A stretch of 64,000 nucleotides of DNA, taken from the NCBI RefSeq assembly GCF_007004095.1, contig NZ_VHJK01000001.1, positions 1,740,501-1,804,500 of the forward strand. Reading direction: 5' to 3'. The notes under the pieces were generated by a model. That model had not been told where the DNA came from, did no database searches, and worked only from the letters and a program-made list of their open reading frames with translations. The position numbers were made by a program, and so were the translations under genes. This DNA is from Erythrobacter insulae. GTDB taxonomy: Bacteria > Pseudomonadota > Alphaproteobacteria > Sphingomonadales > Sphingomonadaceae. Positions 8,954-19,166 of the stretch are shown one piece after another; position 1 is the stretch's first letter, and each line of letters opens with the position of its first letter.

Positions 8954-10234
8954 ATGAAACTTCTGAGCAAATTCGCGGTTCCCGCAGCAACGGCTATGGC
9001 CATGCTGGGCGCACCCGCCGCAGCCGATACGATTGTTATTCATGCCGAAAGCGTGATCGCCGATACAAGCACGGAGCCGACCGGACGCGCCACTGTGACG
9101 GTTACCGACGGCATTATCGTTTCAATCGAAGATGGCTGGCAGGACGTGCCCGAAGGCGCGACCATGGTGCATCTGGATGGCAAGACACTCATGCCCGGCC
9201 TGATTGATCTGCACACGCATTTAACCGGCGATCCGGGCGGCGATTTCTGGAAGGATGCGACCGAGCCGGATGATTGGGGCGTAGTCGTCGGTGCCAAGAA
9301 CGCGCGCCTTACTGCGCTTGCCGGGTTCACCACCGTGCGCGAAGCAGGCAGCGCACCGCAGACCGCGTTTTCCCTGCGGCGGGGCACAGCCGAAGGCATG
9401 ATCCCCGGCCCGCGCATTATCGCGGCAGGTCCGGCGCTCGCGATCATTGGTGGTCACGGCGATACCAACGGCTTCCGTCCAGAAGTGAACGAGCTGCTCG
9501 ACAGCGGGTTTAACTGCACCGGCGCGGTTGAATGTGCGGCCAAGGTCCGTCTTGCCAGCCAGAACGGTTCCGACATCATCAAAATCACCGCAACCGGCGG
9601 CGTCTTAAGCCAGCAAGGGCGCGGGCTTGAGGCGCATTTCACATTTGACGAGATGAAAAGCATTGCCGACACCGCCCATTCGCTTGGGCTTAAGGTGATG
9701 GCGCATGCCCATGGTGCGCGCGGCATCGAAACCGCCGCCAAGGCCGGGATCGATACGATTGAGCACGGCACCTATCTTGATAAGGCCGCAGCCGATGCGA
9801 TGATCGCAAATGGCACAGTCCTTGTACCAACGCTGATGGCGTTTCAGGGCGTATCGGAAGGTTTGGGCAAAGGCATTTACACGCCGGTGGTCGAAGACAA
9901 GATCCGCGCTGTTTCCGAAACGGCGAAAGTGTTCATGGGCAAAGCGCATGAATGGGGCGTTGAGATCGCGTTTGGAACGGATGCTGGCGTGTTTGACCAT
10001 GGCCGTAATGCCGGTGAATTTGCATTGATGATGTCGCAAGGCATGAATGCCCGCGAAGTCATCGCCAGTGCAACCACCGGCGCGGCCAAGGCGCTGGGCA
10101 TGGAAAACCAGATCGGCCGGATTGCTCCGGGATATTCGGCGGACATTATCGCTGTCCAAGGCAATCCGATTGCCGATGTCAGCGTGCTTGAAAATGTCGA
10201 TTTCGTGATGGTTCGCGGGCGGGTGATTGAGTGA
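8954..10234 (+). CDS. Exported amidohydrolase (imidazolonepropionase/prolidase-like)
   Basis: 426 residues with a signal peptide ending GAPAAADT. Metal ligands of the amidohydrolase superfamily are visible: DLHTHLTGD (HxH), the likely carbamylated lysine in IIKITATGG, the histidines of MAHAHG and TIEHGTYLD, and the aspartate of FGTDAGVFDHG. The closest relatives by pattern are COG1228 enzymes that act as Xaa-Pro dipeptidases or on imidazolones. Start chosen at the ATG at 8954 because a purine-rich ribosome site (GAAGGGGGAG) precedes it and the signal peptide begins there; upstream in-frame codons add non-signal sequence. Its stop overlaps the next gene's GTG start. Confidence 0.85.
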   Translation: MKLLSKFAVPAATAMAMLGAPAAADTIVIHAESVIADTSTEPTGRATVTVTDGIIVSIEDGWQDVPEGATMVHLDGKTLMPGLIDLHTHLTGDPGGDFWKDATEPDDWGVVVGAKNARLTALAGFTTVREAGSAPQTAFSLRRGTAEGMIPGPRIIAAGPALAIIGGHGDTNGFRPEVNELLDSGFNCTGAVECAAKVRLASQNGSDIIKITATGGVLSQQGRGLEAHFTFDEMKSIADTAHSLGLKVMAHAHGARGIETAAKAGIDTIEHGTYLDKAAADAMIANGTVLVPTLMAFQGVSEGLGKGIYTPVVEDKIRAVSETAKVFMGKAHEWGVEIAFGTDAGVFDHGRNAGEFALMMSQGMNAREVIASATTGAAKALGMENQIGRIAPGYSADIIAVQGNPIADVSVLENVDFVMVRGRVIE

Positions 10235-11163
10235 GCCTGATCGGATGGGCAGCCGCGCTCACCATGAGCGCGGCGCAGCCGGCAATCTGCCAGCGTGAAA
10301 TTGTGGTTCTGGGCGCAGGTCAGGATGCAGGCGCGCCGCAGATCGGGAATGCCGATGATACCGGGCCGCGCCTGTTGCCATCGTCGCTGGGCGTGATTGA
10401 CCGGGAGAATGGTCAGCGTTTCCTGTTCGATGCGACGCCTGCGATCTCCGATCAGATGGCGATGATGGACAGGATTGATCCGCCCAAAGCCGGGCTGGGC
10501 ATTGATGGCGTGTTCCTGACCCATGCGCATATCGGGCATTATTTCGGGCTCGCCTATTTCGGGCGTGAGGCTGCGGGCGCTGATCGGGTGCCGGTCTTTG
10601 CGATGTACCGGATGGCAAAGTTCCTGCGCGAAAACGCACCATGGAGCCAACTTGTCACGCTTGATAATATCGCGCTGACAGAGATGGAGGCGGGCGGTTT
10701 TACCGTTGTTTCCGACGAATTCGGTGTCCTGCCGATAACAGTTCCGCACCGCGATGAATTTTCCGAAACGGTCGGGTTCCTGATCATGACGCCCGATAAA
10801 CGCGCGCTGTATATCCCCGATCTTGATAGCTGGGACGATTTTGCCGAGGCTGGCGGCGGGATGCTTTCTGATCTAATCGGCGGGGTCGATTACGCGTTTA
10901 TCGATGCGACATTCTGGGACGATAACGAGCTGAAAAAGCCGGATGGCACGGGCCGCGATATGAGCGACATCCCGCATCCGCGCGTGTCAGCGACCATGGA
11001 CCTGCTGGCCGATCTGCCCGCCAGCGAACGGGCCAAGGTGCAGTTTATCCATTACAACCACACCAATCCGATCCGCGATCCTGACAGCACTGAGAGTAAA
11101 GAGGTCGAGGCGCGCGGTTTCAATGTCGCGCGGCGGGGCGATCGGGTTTGTCTGGCGCAATAG
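10231..11163 (+). CDS. Metallo-beta-lactamase-fold hydrolase, PqqB-like
   Basis: 310 residues starting at a GTG that overlaps the amidohydrolase stop (GTGA). The fold is shown by LTHAHIGHYFGL (HxHxxH metal motif near residue 90), IPDLDSWDD and FIHYNHTNP. The HAHIGHY form is that of PqqB-like proteins rather than true beta-lactamases. No other pqq genes are nearby, so a role in pyrroloquinoline quinone synthesis is not supported. The N-terminus (SLIGWAAALTMSAAQPAICQ) could be a signal peptide, which would put it in the periplasm with its neighbours. Substrate unknown. Confidence 0.75.
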   Translation: MSLIGWAAALTMSAAQPAICQREIVVLGAGQDAGAPQIGNADDTGPRLLPSSLGVIDRENGQRFLFDATPAISDQMAMMDRIDPPKAGLGIDGVFLTHAHIGHYFGLAYFGREAAGADRVPVFAMYRMAKFLRENAPWSQLVTLDNIALTEMEAGGFTVVSDEFGVLPITVPHRDEFSETVGFLIMTPDKRALYIPDLDSWDDFAEAGGGMLSDLIGGVDYAFIDATFWDDNELKKPDGTGRDMSDIPHPRVSATMDLLADLPASERAKVQFIHYNHTNPIRDPDSTESKEVEARGFNVARRGDRVCLAQ

Positions 11164-11173
11164 GAGTTTCGCG

Positions 11174-12079
11174 ATGATACGGCGCATCTTGATCGCGGCG
11201 GGAGCGTTTGCGCTTCCCGCGTGCGGCCCCGAGCCCGAGCCCGAGAACAGCATGACTGAGAAGAGCGTGACCGGCGGCCTTGATGATAAAGCGGCAATGC
11301 AATCCCAGACCGGAGCCACGGCGATCCTGAATGCAGGCGTCATGACCGAGCTTGGCGCAGCCGATCAGCCGGTCAAATTTCTGTTCGATCCGCTGTATGA
11401 TGACCATTATGGCACGTTTCAGCCGATGGATCAGGCATTGATCAACCGCATTGTCGAAGGCCAAGCGCCCTATGACAATGTTGACGCGGTGTTTGTAAGC
11501 CACGCGCATGGCGACCATTTCTCACCCGCCGCATTCAACCGGATGATGGCCGCGCAAAGCGAACTGAAACTGATCGCGCCCAAGCAAGCGATCGAGCAGA
11601 TGCGAGGGGATCAGGGCTGGGACCCGGTATTTGCAGTGCGTATCACCGAAATTGCTTTGGAAAATGGCGAACAGGCGGCGGCGTTCGAAATTTCCGGTGC
11701 GCGCGTGGAGGCGTTCCGATCTCCGCATACCGGCTGGCCTGACAACCATTCCGATGTTCACAACATTACCTATCGCATATCCGCATTGGTCGGGGATGCA
11801 TCATATCAGCGTGTCATGCATTTCGGGGATGCTGATCCGTCGCGCAAACATTATGCCGCGCATGGAGAATTCCTATCCTCGGCGCGCACCGGACTTGCAA
11901 TCGTGCCGTACTGGCATTTCGGCACTGCGAACCCCGGATCACTGATCGATCAGACATTCAACGCCGAACGGGCGGTTGGTATGCATGTGCCGGTTAGCGT
12001 GCCTGGCTGGCTGGGAAAAACAGACCGCGCCTATTTCACCGAAGAGGGGCAGGTTGCTGCCATCCCCGAAACCGAGTGA
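11174..12079 (+). CDS. Metallo-beta-lactamase-fold lipoprotein
   Basis: 301 residues. The N-terminus IRRILIAAGAFALPACG is a lipoprotein signal with lipobox LPAC. The metal motif SHAHGDHFSP (HxHGDH) and FGDADPSR mark an MBL fold of the COG2220/UlaG-like kind. It follows the PqqB-like gene by 10 bases with a TAGGAG ribosome site, so the three genes amidohydrolase, MBL and MBL lipoprotein form one operon whose products all appear to be exported. Substrate unknown. Confidence 0.78.
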   Translation: MIRRILIAAGAFALPACGPEPEPENSMTEKSVTGGLDDKAAMQSQTGATAILNAGVMTELGAADQPVKFLFDPLYDDHYGTFQPMDQALINRIVEGQAPYDNVDAVFVSHAHGDHFSPAAFNRMMAAQSELKLIAPKQAIEQMRGDQGWDPVFAVRITEIALENGEQAAAFEISGARVEAFRSPHTGWPDNHSDVHNITYRISALVGDASYQRVMHFGDADPSRKHYAAHGEFLSSARTGLAIVPYWHFGTANPGSLIDQTFNAERAVGMHVPVSVPGWLGKTDRAYFTEEGQVAAIPETE

Positions 12080-12619
12080 TCATGACCGCGCCGGATCGGA
12101 TTTTTCGGTCAATTCAACCTCCACAGGCCGCTCGATAACGGCCTTTGCGTTTGGCCAGCCGCCATGCAGCCATGCCTGACGCGTATTTTCATCATCGGGC
12201 AGGATAATCGGCATCGCTTTGCACCCTGCCGATGCCGCGCCTCCCGCCGCGTCCTTGGTCAGAATGGCAAAGGCAGGGATATCCTCGTCTTTCCAAACGG
12301 CAGCCATGGCAAAAATTGGCTGAGCCTCCGGTGCGAACCAGTGTTTCAGGCGCCGCCCTTCATAATCTGTCCCGTTTCCCCAGAGCATTACGCTGGTCGC
12401 AGGGATCAGGCAGCGAAATTCGCTGTTGCGCAAATTTCCGACCCAGAACGGGCTGTTGTGATTGCGAACCGTGGCGATGCGCCGCGCCGGATCGTCTGAA
12501 TTCGGCGGCGGCTCCACGCCCCATAATCGCGGGGTCATACGCGGGGCAAGCCTGCCGCCGGCTGGCCGCGGCCCTGCCACAAATTCCCGCCCTGCGGTGA
12601 TGACCGGGGCAAATTTCAA
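12080..12619 (-). CDS. Divergent SRAP/YedK-type protein, catalytic residues not conserved
   Basis: The motif run RIATVRNHNSPFW, FRCLIPATSVMLWG, KHWFAP, FAMAAVW and KAMPIILP matches the SOS response-associated peptidase (YedK/HMCES) family, which cross-links to abasic sites through Cys2. Here the usual Glu after the PA motif is absent (ATSVMLW) and the His before the MP motif is replaced (ASAGCKAMP). The only start in this frame is a TTG at 12619; the frame stays open back to 12739 and encodes family-like sequence (CPASAVAARFGARLG) with a cysteine in HGCFGL but no ATG, GTG or TTG that would place Cys second. Either the start is a rare codon near 12730 or the gene is decaying. Confidence 0.6.
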   Translation of the reverse strand: MKFAPVITAGREFVAGPRPAGGRLAPRMTPRLWGVEPPPNSDDPARRIATVRNHNSPFWVGNLRNSEFRCLIPATSVMLWGNGTDYEGRRLKHWFAPEAQPIFAMAAVWKDEDIPAFAILTKDAAGGAASAGCKAMPIILPDDENTRQAWLHGGWPNAKAVIERPVEVELTEKSDPARS

Positions 12620-12742
12620 GGGCGCGATATACCCGCCCGCCCAAGGATCATCGCCGAGCCGCGCACCAAAACGCGCAGCAACGGCAGAGGCCGGACAATC
12701 GAGGAGGTAGAGCGTGGTCAGACCAAAGCAGCCATGCGTTTA

Positions 12743-13453
12743 TCAGGTGCCGACGAGAAACATATTGATGGTCAGCCGGCCTTCTTTCGGGTCTGACGAG
12801 AGCTGATCTGGCTGCGCGATGACGCCTGAATGGAGCAACCTTCCGGGATACAGGATCATCCGGTCCGGTTGGGCCTCGACCTCTCCGATCAATTCGTAAC
12901 GGTCGCTATCGCCGTAATAATATTCAGCCGGCGGTGGGCCGAATTCGCGCGTGTCGGCCTCTATCGCGTTTAGATACGGGGTAACGCGGTCATCGGTGAT
13001 CACTTCAAACCCTGTGCGTTTTTGCCGGTAAAATGCGGTTCCGCCTGTCTCGCTGCCCAACAGGTAATGCATCACGCCGATCACGCGGCCCGTGCTGGCG
13101 CGGTCATAATGCGGGATGCGTTGCAGGGGCACCAGATCGGCAGGCGGCGTGGTGACCAATGAAAAACACGACATTTCGCATTGGATGCCGTGCGATATGC
13201 CGAATATCCGGCCAACAATCTGCATCATCAAATCGCGCCGGATGTCGAGATATTCAGGGGACGCCCAAGCGCGGATACCCGGATAACCGGCACCGGGATG
13301 TTCATATGCCGCGTCAAACCCTGCCGCTTTCAAATCGTCGATACGGCCTGACATGCCATCAATGATCACAAGCGGCGCGCCCTCTTTGCCGATTTTCTGG
13401 ACAGTCACTTTGGGCTGGTCCGGGGGCTGATCTGGGGCTTGGTCTGGATGCAT
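12743..13453 (-). CDS. DUF6445-like protein
   Basis: 236 residues from the ATG at 13453 (a TTG further upstream is less likely). The segments YEHPGAGYPGIRAW, RIPHYDRAS, GVMHYLLGSETGGTAFYR and YPGRLLHSGVI, including an HxD (HYD) and a later His, resemble 2-oxoglutarate/iron-dependent dioxygenase-like folds and the DUF6445 family, often found beside tryptophan-halogenase-like genes and TonB receptors. None of those neighbours is present here. The N-terminus has a short DQAPDQPPDQP repeat. Activity unknown. Confidence 0.65.
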   Translation of the reverse strand: MHPDQAPDQPPDQPKVTVQKIGKEGAPLVIIDGMSGRIDDLKAAGFDAAYEHPGAGYPGIRAWASPEYLDIRRDLMMQIVGRIFGISHGIQCEMSCFSLVTTPPADLVPLQRIPHYDRASTGRVIGVMHYLLGSETGGTAFYRQKRTGFEVITDDRVTPYLNAIEADTREFGPPPAEYYYGDSDRYELIGEVEAQPDRMILYPGRLLHSGVIAQPDQLSSDPKEGRLTINMFLVGT

Positions 13454-13576
13454 GATTCCAGCGGGATGGAGCACCCGTGTTTTCAAGTCAAACCGTCTGG
13501 CGATGTAGCGCAGGCAAGCCCGCGAAATCCGATCGCAGCGCTAGACGTGCAAGCCGCTAGGGTATATCAGCACCCC

Positions 13577-15609
<2,033 letters not shown>

Positions 15610-15698
15610 GGGGGAGTATCTTAATATCTATCGCTTAAACCCGAAGGGGTCTGAGTATAGGATTCCAATACGAAATTTGATGAGATTGGACGTTGGTA

Positions 15699-17666
15699 AT
15701 GACAGATTCGCTGACAACGAGCTGGGACCCTCTTGAGGCGGCAGACGGGACTGATGAGGAGCTCTTGTCGGCTGCCAAAAAGCGCGAGATCAAGAATATT
15801 CTTAAATGTTACGTCAGCAATTATGATCCCTTTTCTGAACTTCTTCAAAATGCGCTTGATGCGGTTGAAAGACGCATTAGGATGGACGAGAGTTTCTCCC
15901 CAAAGATCAAAGTTAAGATCAATCTGACGAGGAATTCAATTGAGGTCGTCGACAATGGATGTGGGTTTGAAGAAGCTGAATTTCGATCATTCTTAGCACC
16001 GAGCGTATCCTTTAAATCTGGCGGTGAAACCAGAGGAAATAAGGGAGTAGGGGTTACCTATATAGCTTATGGGTTCAACGAACTCATCATTCGGACAAAG
16101 AACGATGAATTCGAGTTTCAGGGCGCAATTCGTAGAGGTCGAGAATGGGTGGAGGACCAGGAAGGTACTGTCACTCGTCCAAAGATCAAAGCCCATGACA
16201 AGAAGAGCGCTCTTTTTGATAGCGTTGATCAGGGAACGAGCTTCAAGATAAAGTTTGGCGGGAACCACATTCGTCCAAATGACTTAGGATGGTATCAGGC
16301 AACTACGCCTGAGCAATGGCTTTATCTCTTGCTGATCAAGACCCCTTTGGGTGCGATCAGTTTGCCCGGTATAGTCAAGAGCGCAATACCGTTTGACCTG
16401 ATCGTGATTGATAAATCAGGTGAGGAACGGTCTCTGTTGGACATCGATGCAATTTATAAGTTTCCTCACCAAGAAGTGAAGGCAAGCCAGAAGCTGTCAA
16501 ACGTAAAGGCGCTTCAGCAAAAGGCCGTCGATCAGGGGGCTGATGTAAGCAAAGCTGTTGCGAAATTGAAAAATTCAAATGGACTATATGAGGTCTATGA
16601 TAAGGAAGGCATAAAATCACTGTTCAAGATGATTGACGGTGATGAAGAACAGATCGATAAGTATAATATCACCGCCTATGGGTATTTCGCTTACTCGACG
16701 GAAATTTGGGACCAAATTAATGATAAAAAGGCGAAGCTCCGGAAAAAGCTTAGGATTTTAAAAGGTGGGCTCCAGTTGGCAAACAATGGGATGCCACAAG
16801 GGGATTTGATTACCATACCACTCACTAAAAGCATCGGTCACCAAAACCAAACTCATGTGATTGTCCATTTCGAGAATGCTGATCCTGACTTGGGCCGCAA
16901 AGGTTTTCAGCCAGAATTGAAGGACCTCGCAGAGCGTATCTCTGTTGCTGTTGTTAGGCAGCTAAGTGGGCGCCGAGACATCTTAAAGTCTGACAGTGGT
17001 GCTCAAGCCAACATTGATAAAGAACTGAAAGTCCATGAGTGGCTGAAGCAGCAGGAAAGGCATGAAGAACAACACCCATTGGTGTTGGAGAATGAGAGCT
17101 TTTTCTTGCCGACGAAAAAAATTTCTGTCGGTTCAATTCCGCAGTCAGAACAGGATGTAATCGTATTGTTCAACCAGCTCATTGCTGGAGGCGTCATTCG
17201 GGGGATTAAGCTCCTCGCGACGTCACAAGCATCTCAGTACGATGGGATATTTCGCTTTGCAGCAGAAGAGCCTTTCGACAATTTGTATTTCGATAGCGAC
17301 ACAAATCCGCTCGGAGTCTTGGAGGAACAGATAACGTCAGGTTATGTAAGTCAGCCCAAAATCCTGGAATATAAGTATAGCTTGGATGGATTGATTCGAG
17401 AATTTGAGTCGGGTGTAAAACAAGAGAATGACGTCAGTCTTGCAGTTTTTTGGGATATGGGGACGGAGTTCTTGAAAGAATACAATGTGATTTCTCTTTT
17501 GGATGAAGACAATATTCATCAGCGTCAGCATCATGGGTTGACCCATATTTTGAATTCCGCACATTCGAACTTCGCAGTGATTTGTTTGAAAGAGCTTATT
17601 CAGCGCTTAAATGATCCGAAAACATCGCAAGAATTTCAGACTGAAAAATATGGAGACGATATATAA
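15699..17666 (+). CDS. GHKL (MORC/MutL-type) ATPase with probable C-terminal PD-(D/E)XK nuclease
   Basis: 655 residues from the ATG at 15699 (a TTG at 15693 is also possible). N-terminal GHKL ATPase: N box ELLQNALDA (E47, N51, D54), G1 box VVDNGCGF (D85), G2 box RGNKGVGVTY (113-118) and the GTSFKIKF strand near 179. The middle region (about 190-440) is unassigned, with a Lys-rich stretch near 345. At the C-terminus an Asp (YDGIF, D515) and ExK (LEYKYS, E557/K559), preceded by a helix with E484 and followed by VFWDMG, fit a PD-(D/E)XK nuclease core. Bacterial MORC-like ATPases are known from restriction-modification contexts. The gene is AT-richer than both neighbours and stands alone between thiC and a HTH gene, suggesting transfer. 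Defence function is inference. Confidence 0.72.
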   Translation: MTDSLTTSWDPLEAADGTDEELLSAAKKREIKNILKCYVSNYDPFSELLQNALDAVERRIRMDESFSPKIKVKINLTRNSIEVVDNGCGFEEAEFRSFLAPSVSFKSGGETRGNKGVGVTYIAYGFNELIIRTKNDEFEFQGAIRRGREWVEDQEGTVTRPKIKAHDKKSALFDSVDQGTSFKIKFGGNHIRPNDLGWYQATTPEQWLYLLLIKTPLGAISLPGIVKSAIPFDLIVIDKSGEERSLLDIDAIYKFPHQEVKASQKLSNVKALQQKAVDQGADVSKAVAKLKNSNGLYEVYDKEGIKSLFKMIDGDEEQIDKYNITAYGYFAYSTEIWDQINDKKAKLRKKLRILKGGLQLANNGMPQGDLITIPLTKSIGHQNQTHVIVHFENADPDLGRKGFQPELKDLAERISVAVVRQLSGRRDILKSDSGAQANIDKELKVHEWLKQQERHEEQHPLVLENESFFLPTKKISVGSIPQSEQDVIVLFNQLIAGGVIRGIKLLATSQASQYDGIFRFAAEEPFDNLYFDSDTNPLGVLEEQITSGYVSQPKILEYKYSLDGLIREFESGVKQENDVSLAVFWDMGTEFLKEYNVISLLDEDNIHQRQHHGLTHILNSAHSNFAVICLKELIQRLNDPKTSQEFQTEKYGDDI

Positions 17667-17729
17667 AAGGATTGATCGTCTCATTTGATTTATTTTCCTA
17701 CTCCGCCAAAATCTGCCTTATCCTGACAG

Positions 17730-18335
17730 ATGGCACACACACCCGAAACCCTCCCCGCCGCCGCGTCCTTTGGCACGCTCACCGCATTGTCTGAACCCAA
17801 AAGCTGGACGCCCGAGCGGCAGTCCGCTTTTCTCACTGCGCTGGCCTCTTCGCATTCCGTGGCGCAGGCGGCGCGGATTGTGGGGATGTCGCGCCAATCC
17901 GCCTATGCTTTGCGGGCGCGGTTAAAAGGGGAGCCGTTTGATCTGGCGTGGCATGCGGCGCTGCGATGCCGGTTTGATGCGCTGGCCGAGGCCGCTTTGG
18001 AACGCGCGCTGCACGGGGTGGAGGTGCCGCATTTCCATCAGGGGGAGCTGATCCACACCTCGCGCCGGTTTGATGAACGGCTCACCGTGGCGCTGTTGGC
18101 GATGCGCGATTCGCTCGGCCCGCCGCGCGTGCCCTCTCATCATGCCGCCGCCGGATATGGGGCGGAGGATTTCGGCCCGCTGGTATCGCGCGTCGCGGAT
18201 GGCCCGGAAACATGGGATGAGGAAAGCCGTCTGGAATATGAGGCGTTCTATCATCAGCACGGGCCGGAGGAGGGGGATGAGTATGAGGATGATGATGAGG
18301 ATGAAGGCGGGGAACGCGAGCGTGAGGGGGACTGA
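17730..18335 (+). CDS. Helix-turn-helix protein with acidic tail
   Basis: 201 residues. A helix-turn-helix is readable at about residues 35-65 (HSVAQAARIVGMSRQSAYAL), followed by a helical region and a very acidic C-terminus of Glu/Asp runs (EEGDEYEDDDEDEGG) from about residue 178. The HTH resembles those of small terminase-like or Trp-repressor-like DNA-binding proteins. Base composition is like the host chromosome, unlike the gene before it, so the two are probably not one imported unit. Function unknown. Confidence 0.6.
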   Translation: MAHTPETLPAAASFGTLTALSEPKSWTPERQSAFLTALASSHSVAQAARIVGMSRQSAYALRARLKGEPFDLAWHAALRCRFDALAEAALERALHGVEVPHFHQGELIHTSRRFDERLTVALLAMRDSLGPPRVPSHHAAAGYGAEDFGPLVSRVADGPETWDEESRLEYEAFYHQHGPEEGDEYEDDDEDEGGEREREGD

Positions 18336-18344
18336 ATTTGGAAA

Positions 18345-18437
18345 AGTGTCACCCGGTGCCTACATCCGCAAAATGGCGCAATTCTGCGGCTTTTATGCTG
18401 TAGGACACGGGTGACATGTTGGACAATGTGTCATGCG
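18345..18437. repeat. Inverted pair of a palindromic intergenic repeat (family 1)
   Basis: TGTCACCCGGTGCCTACA (18347-18364) and TGTAGGACACGGGTGACA (18399-18416) match as inverted copies at 16 of 18 positions, able to form a long hairpin with a 34-base loop; the second unit continues to TGTCATGCG at 18437. Related copies lie at 44545-44594 and 44628-44655. Confidence 0.7.
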
Positions 18438-18478
18438 TTTTGCGTCTGACACATCCTGGCCCGCAAGCGTTGCCGGCT

Positions 18479-18607
18479 CTAGCTGTTCTTCATATTCTCC
18501 AGACCCTTTATCCCGCCGGGTTTGGTTGAAGGTTGGGAGGCGTTGGTTTTCACCTTTTCCTTTTTGGGTTTGCGGGCTTCGCGGTTCGATTTCTGTCCTT
18601 TGGACAT
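18479..18607 (-). CDS. Small basic protein, 42 residues
   Basis: A 42-residue ORF starting MSKGQKSNREARKPKKEKVK and ending NMKNS. The N-terminal half is strongly Lys/Arg-rich, and this start resembles very small conserved bacterial proteins of unknown function. Below usual ORF length cut-offs. It lies downstream of the YaiI-like gene on the same strand after a 64-base gap, so it could be its distal partner. It might bind nucleic acid, but that rests on charge alone. Confidence 0.6.
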   Translation of the reverse strand: MSKGQKSNREARKPKKEKVKTNASQPSTKPGGIKGLENMKNS

Positions 18608-18671
18608 AGGTTTTCCAATCGGGGCGGAAGGCCCCGGCTGCAACCTACGCCTGTCTGCGGGGGAATGCGCG

Positions 18672-19166
18672 TTAATTCTGAGCCGGCGGCAGGCGCGAAA
18701 GCCGGTTCATCTCCCGGTCGAGCTGTTGCAGGAACCGCGATCGGTCCGCTTTGCTAAACGGGGGCGGGCCGCCTGCGTTTGCTCCCATGGGCCCGTCCAT
18801 TCCGGCGCGCAGGTCCTCCATAATGGCGCGGGTCGCCACCGCGCCGCCGATGCTCGCGGTGTCAAACGGTTTGCCATTATGCGCAAGGACGGCGGCGCCC
18901 GATTTGATGCACCGCTGCGCCAGCAGGATATCGGCGGTAATGACGACGCATGTGTTCGGGGGCGCGGCCTCGGCAAATTCCGCGATCCAGTCATCCGCGG
19001 CGTCAAACCCGTCATCCACCACAACGCGCTTTATCCGCGGGCTGTCAGGGATACGGAACGGCGAATTGCTGACCACGCGAACATCGGCTTTAAACCGGTC
19101 GGCAACGCGGTACACCTCGTCCTTTACAGGGCAGGCATCGGCATCAATCAGGATCGTCAGTGTCAT
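18672..19166 (-). CDS. YaiI/YqxD family (DUF188) protein
   Basis: 164 residues from the ATG at 19166. The family hallmark LIDADACPVKDEVYRVA is at the N-terminus, followed by VVDDGFDAADDWI and ITADILLAQRC, a PIN-like arrangement of acidic residues suggesting a nuclease-like metal site. The C-terminal part RSRFLQQLDREMNRL is typical. The biochemical function of the family is not established. An upstream in-frame ATG would add 16 unrelated residues. Confidence 0.88.
   Translation of the reverse strand: MTLTILIDADACPVKDEVYRVADRFKADVRVVSNSPFRIPDSPRIKRVVVDDGFDAADDWIAEFAEAAPPNTCVVITADILLAQRCIKSGAAVLAHNGKPFDTASIGGAVATRAIMEDLRAGMDGPMGANAGGPPPFSKADRSRFLQQLDREMNRLSRLPPAQN

Noticed and set aside
10231..11163. 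True pqqB gene for PQQ synthesis
   Set aside because: Only the MBL motif is shared; no pqqA, C, D or E nearby, and the protein appears to be exported.
15610..17729. Integration site or mobile element ends around the ATPase-nuclease gene
   Set aside because: No direct repeats, tRNA end, integrase or inverted repeats could be seen at either flank; only base composition suggests transfer.
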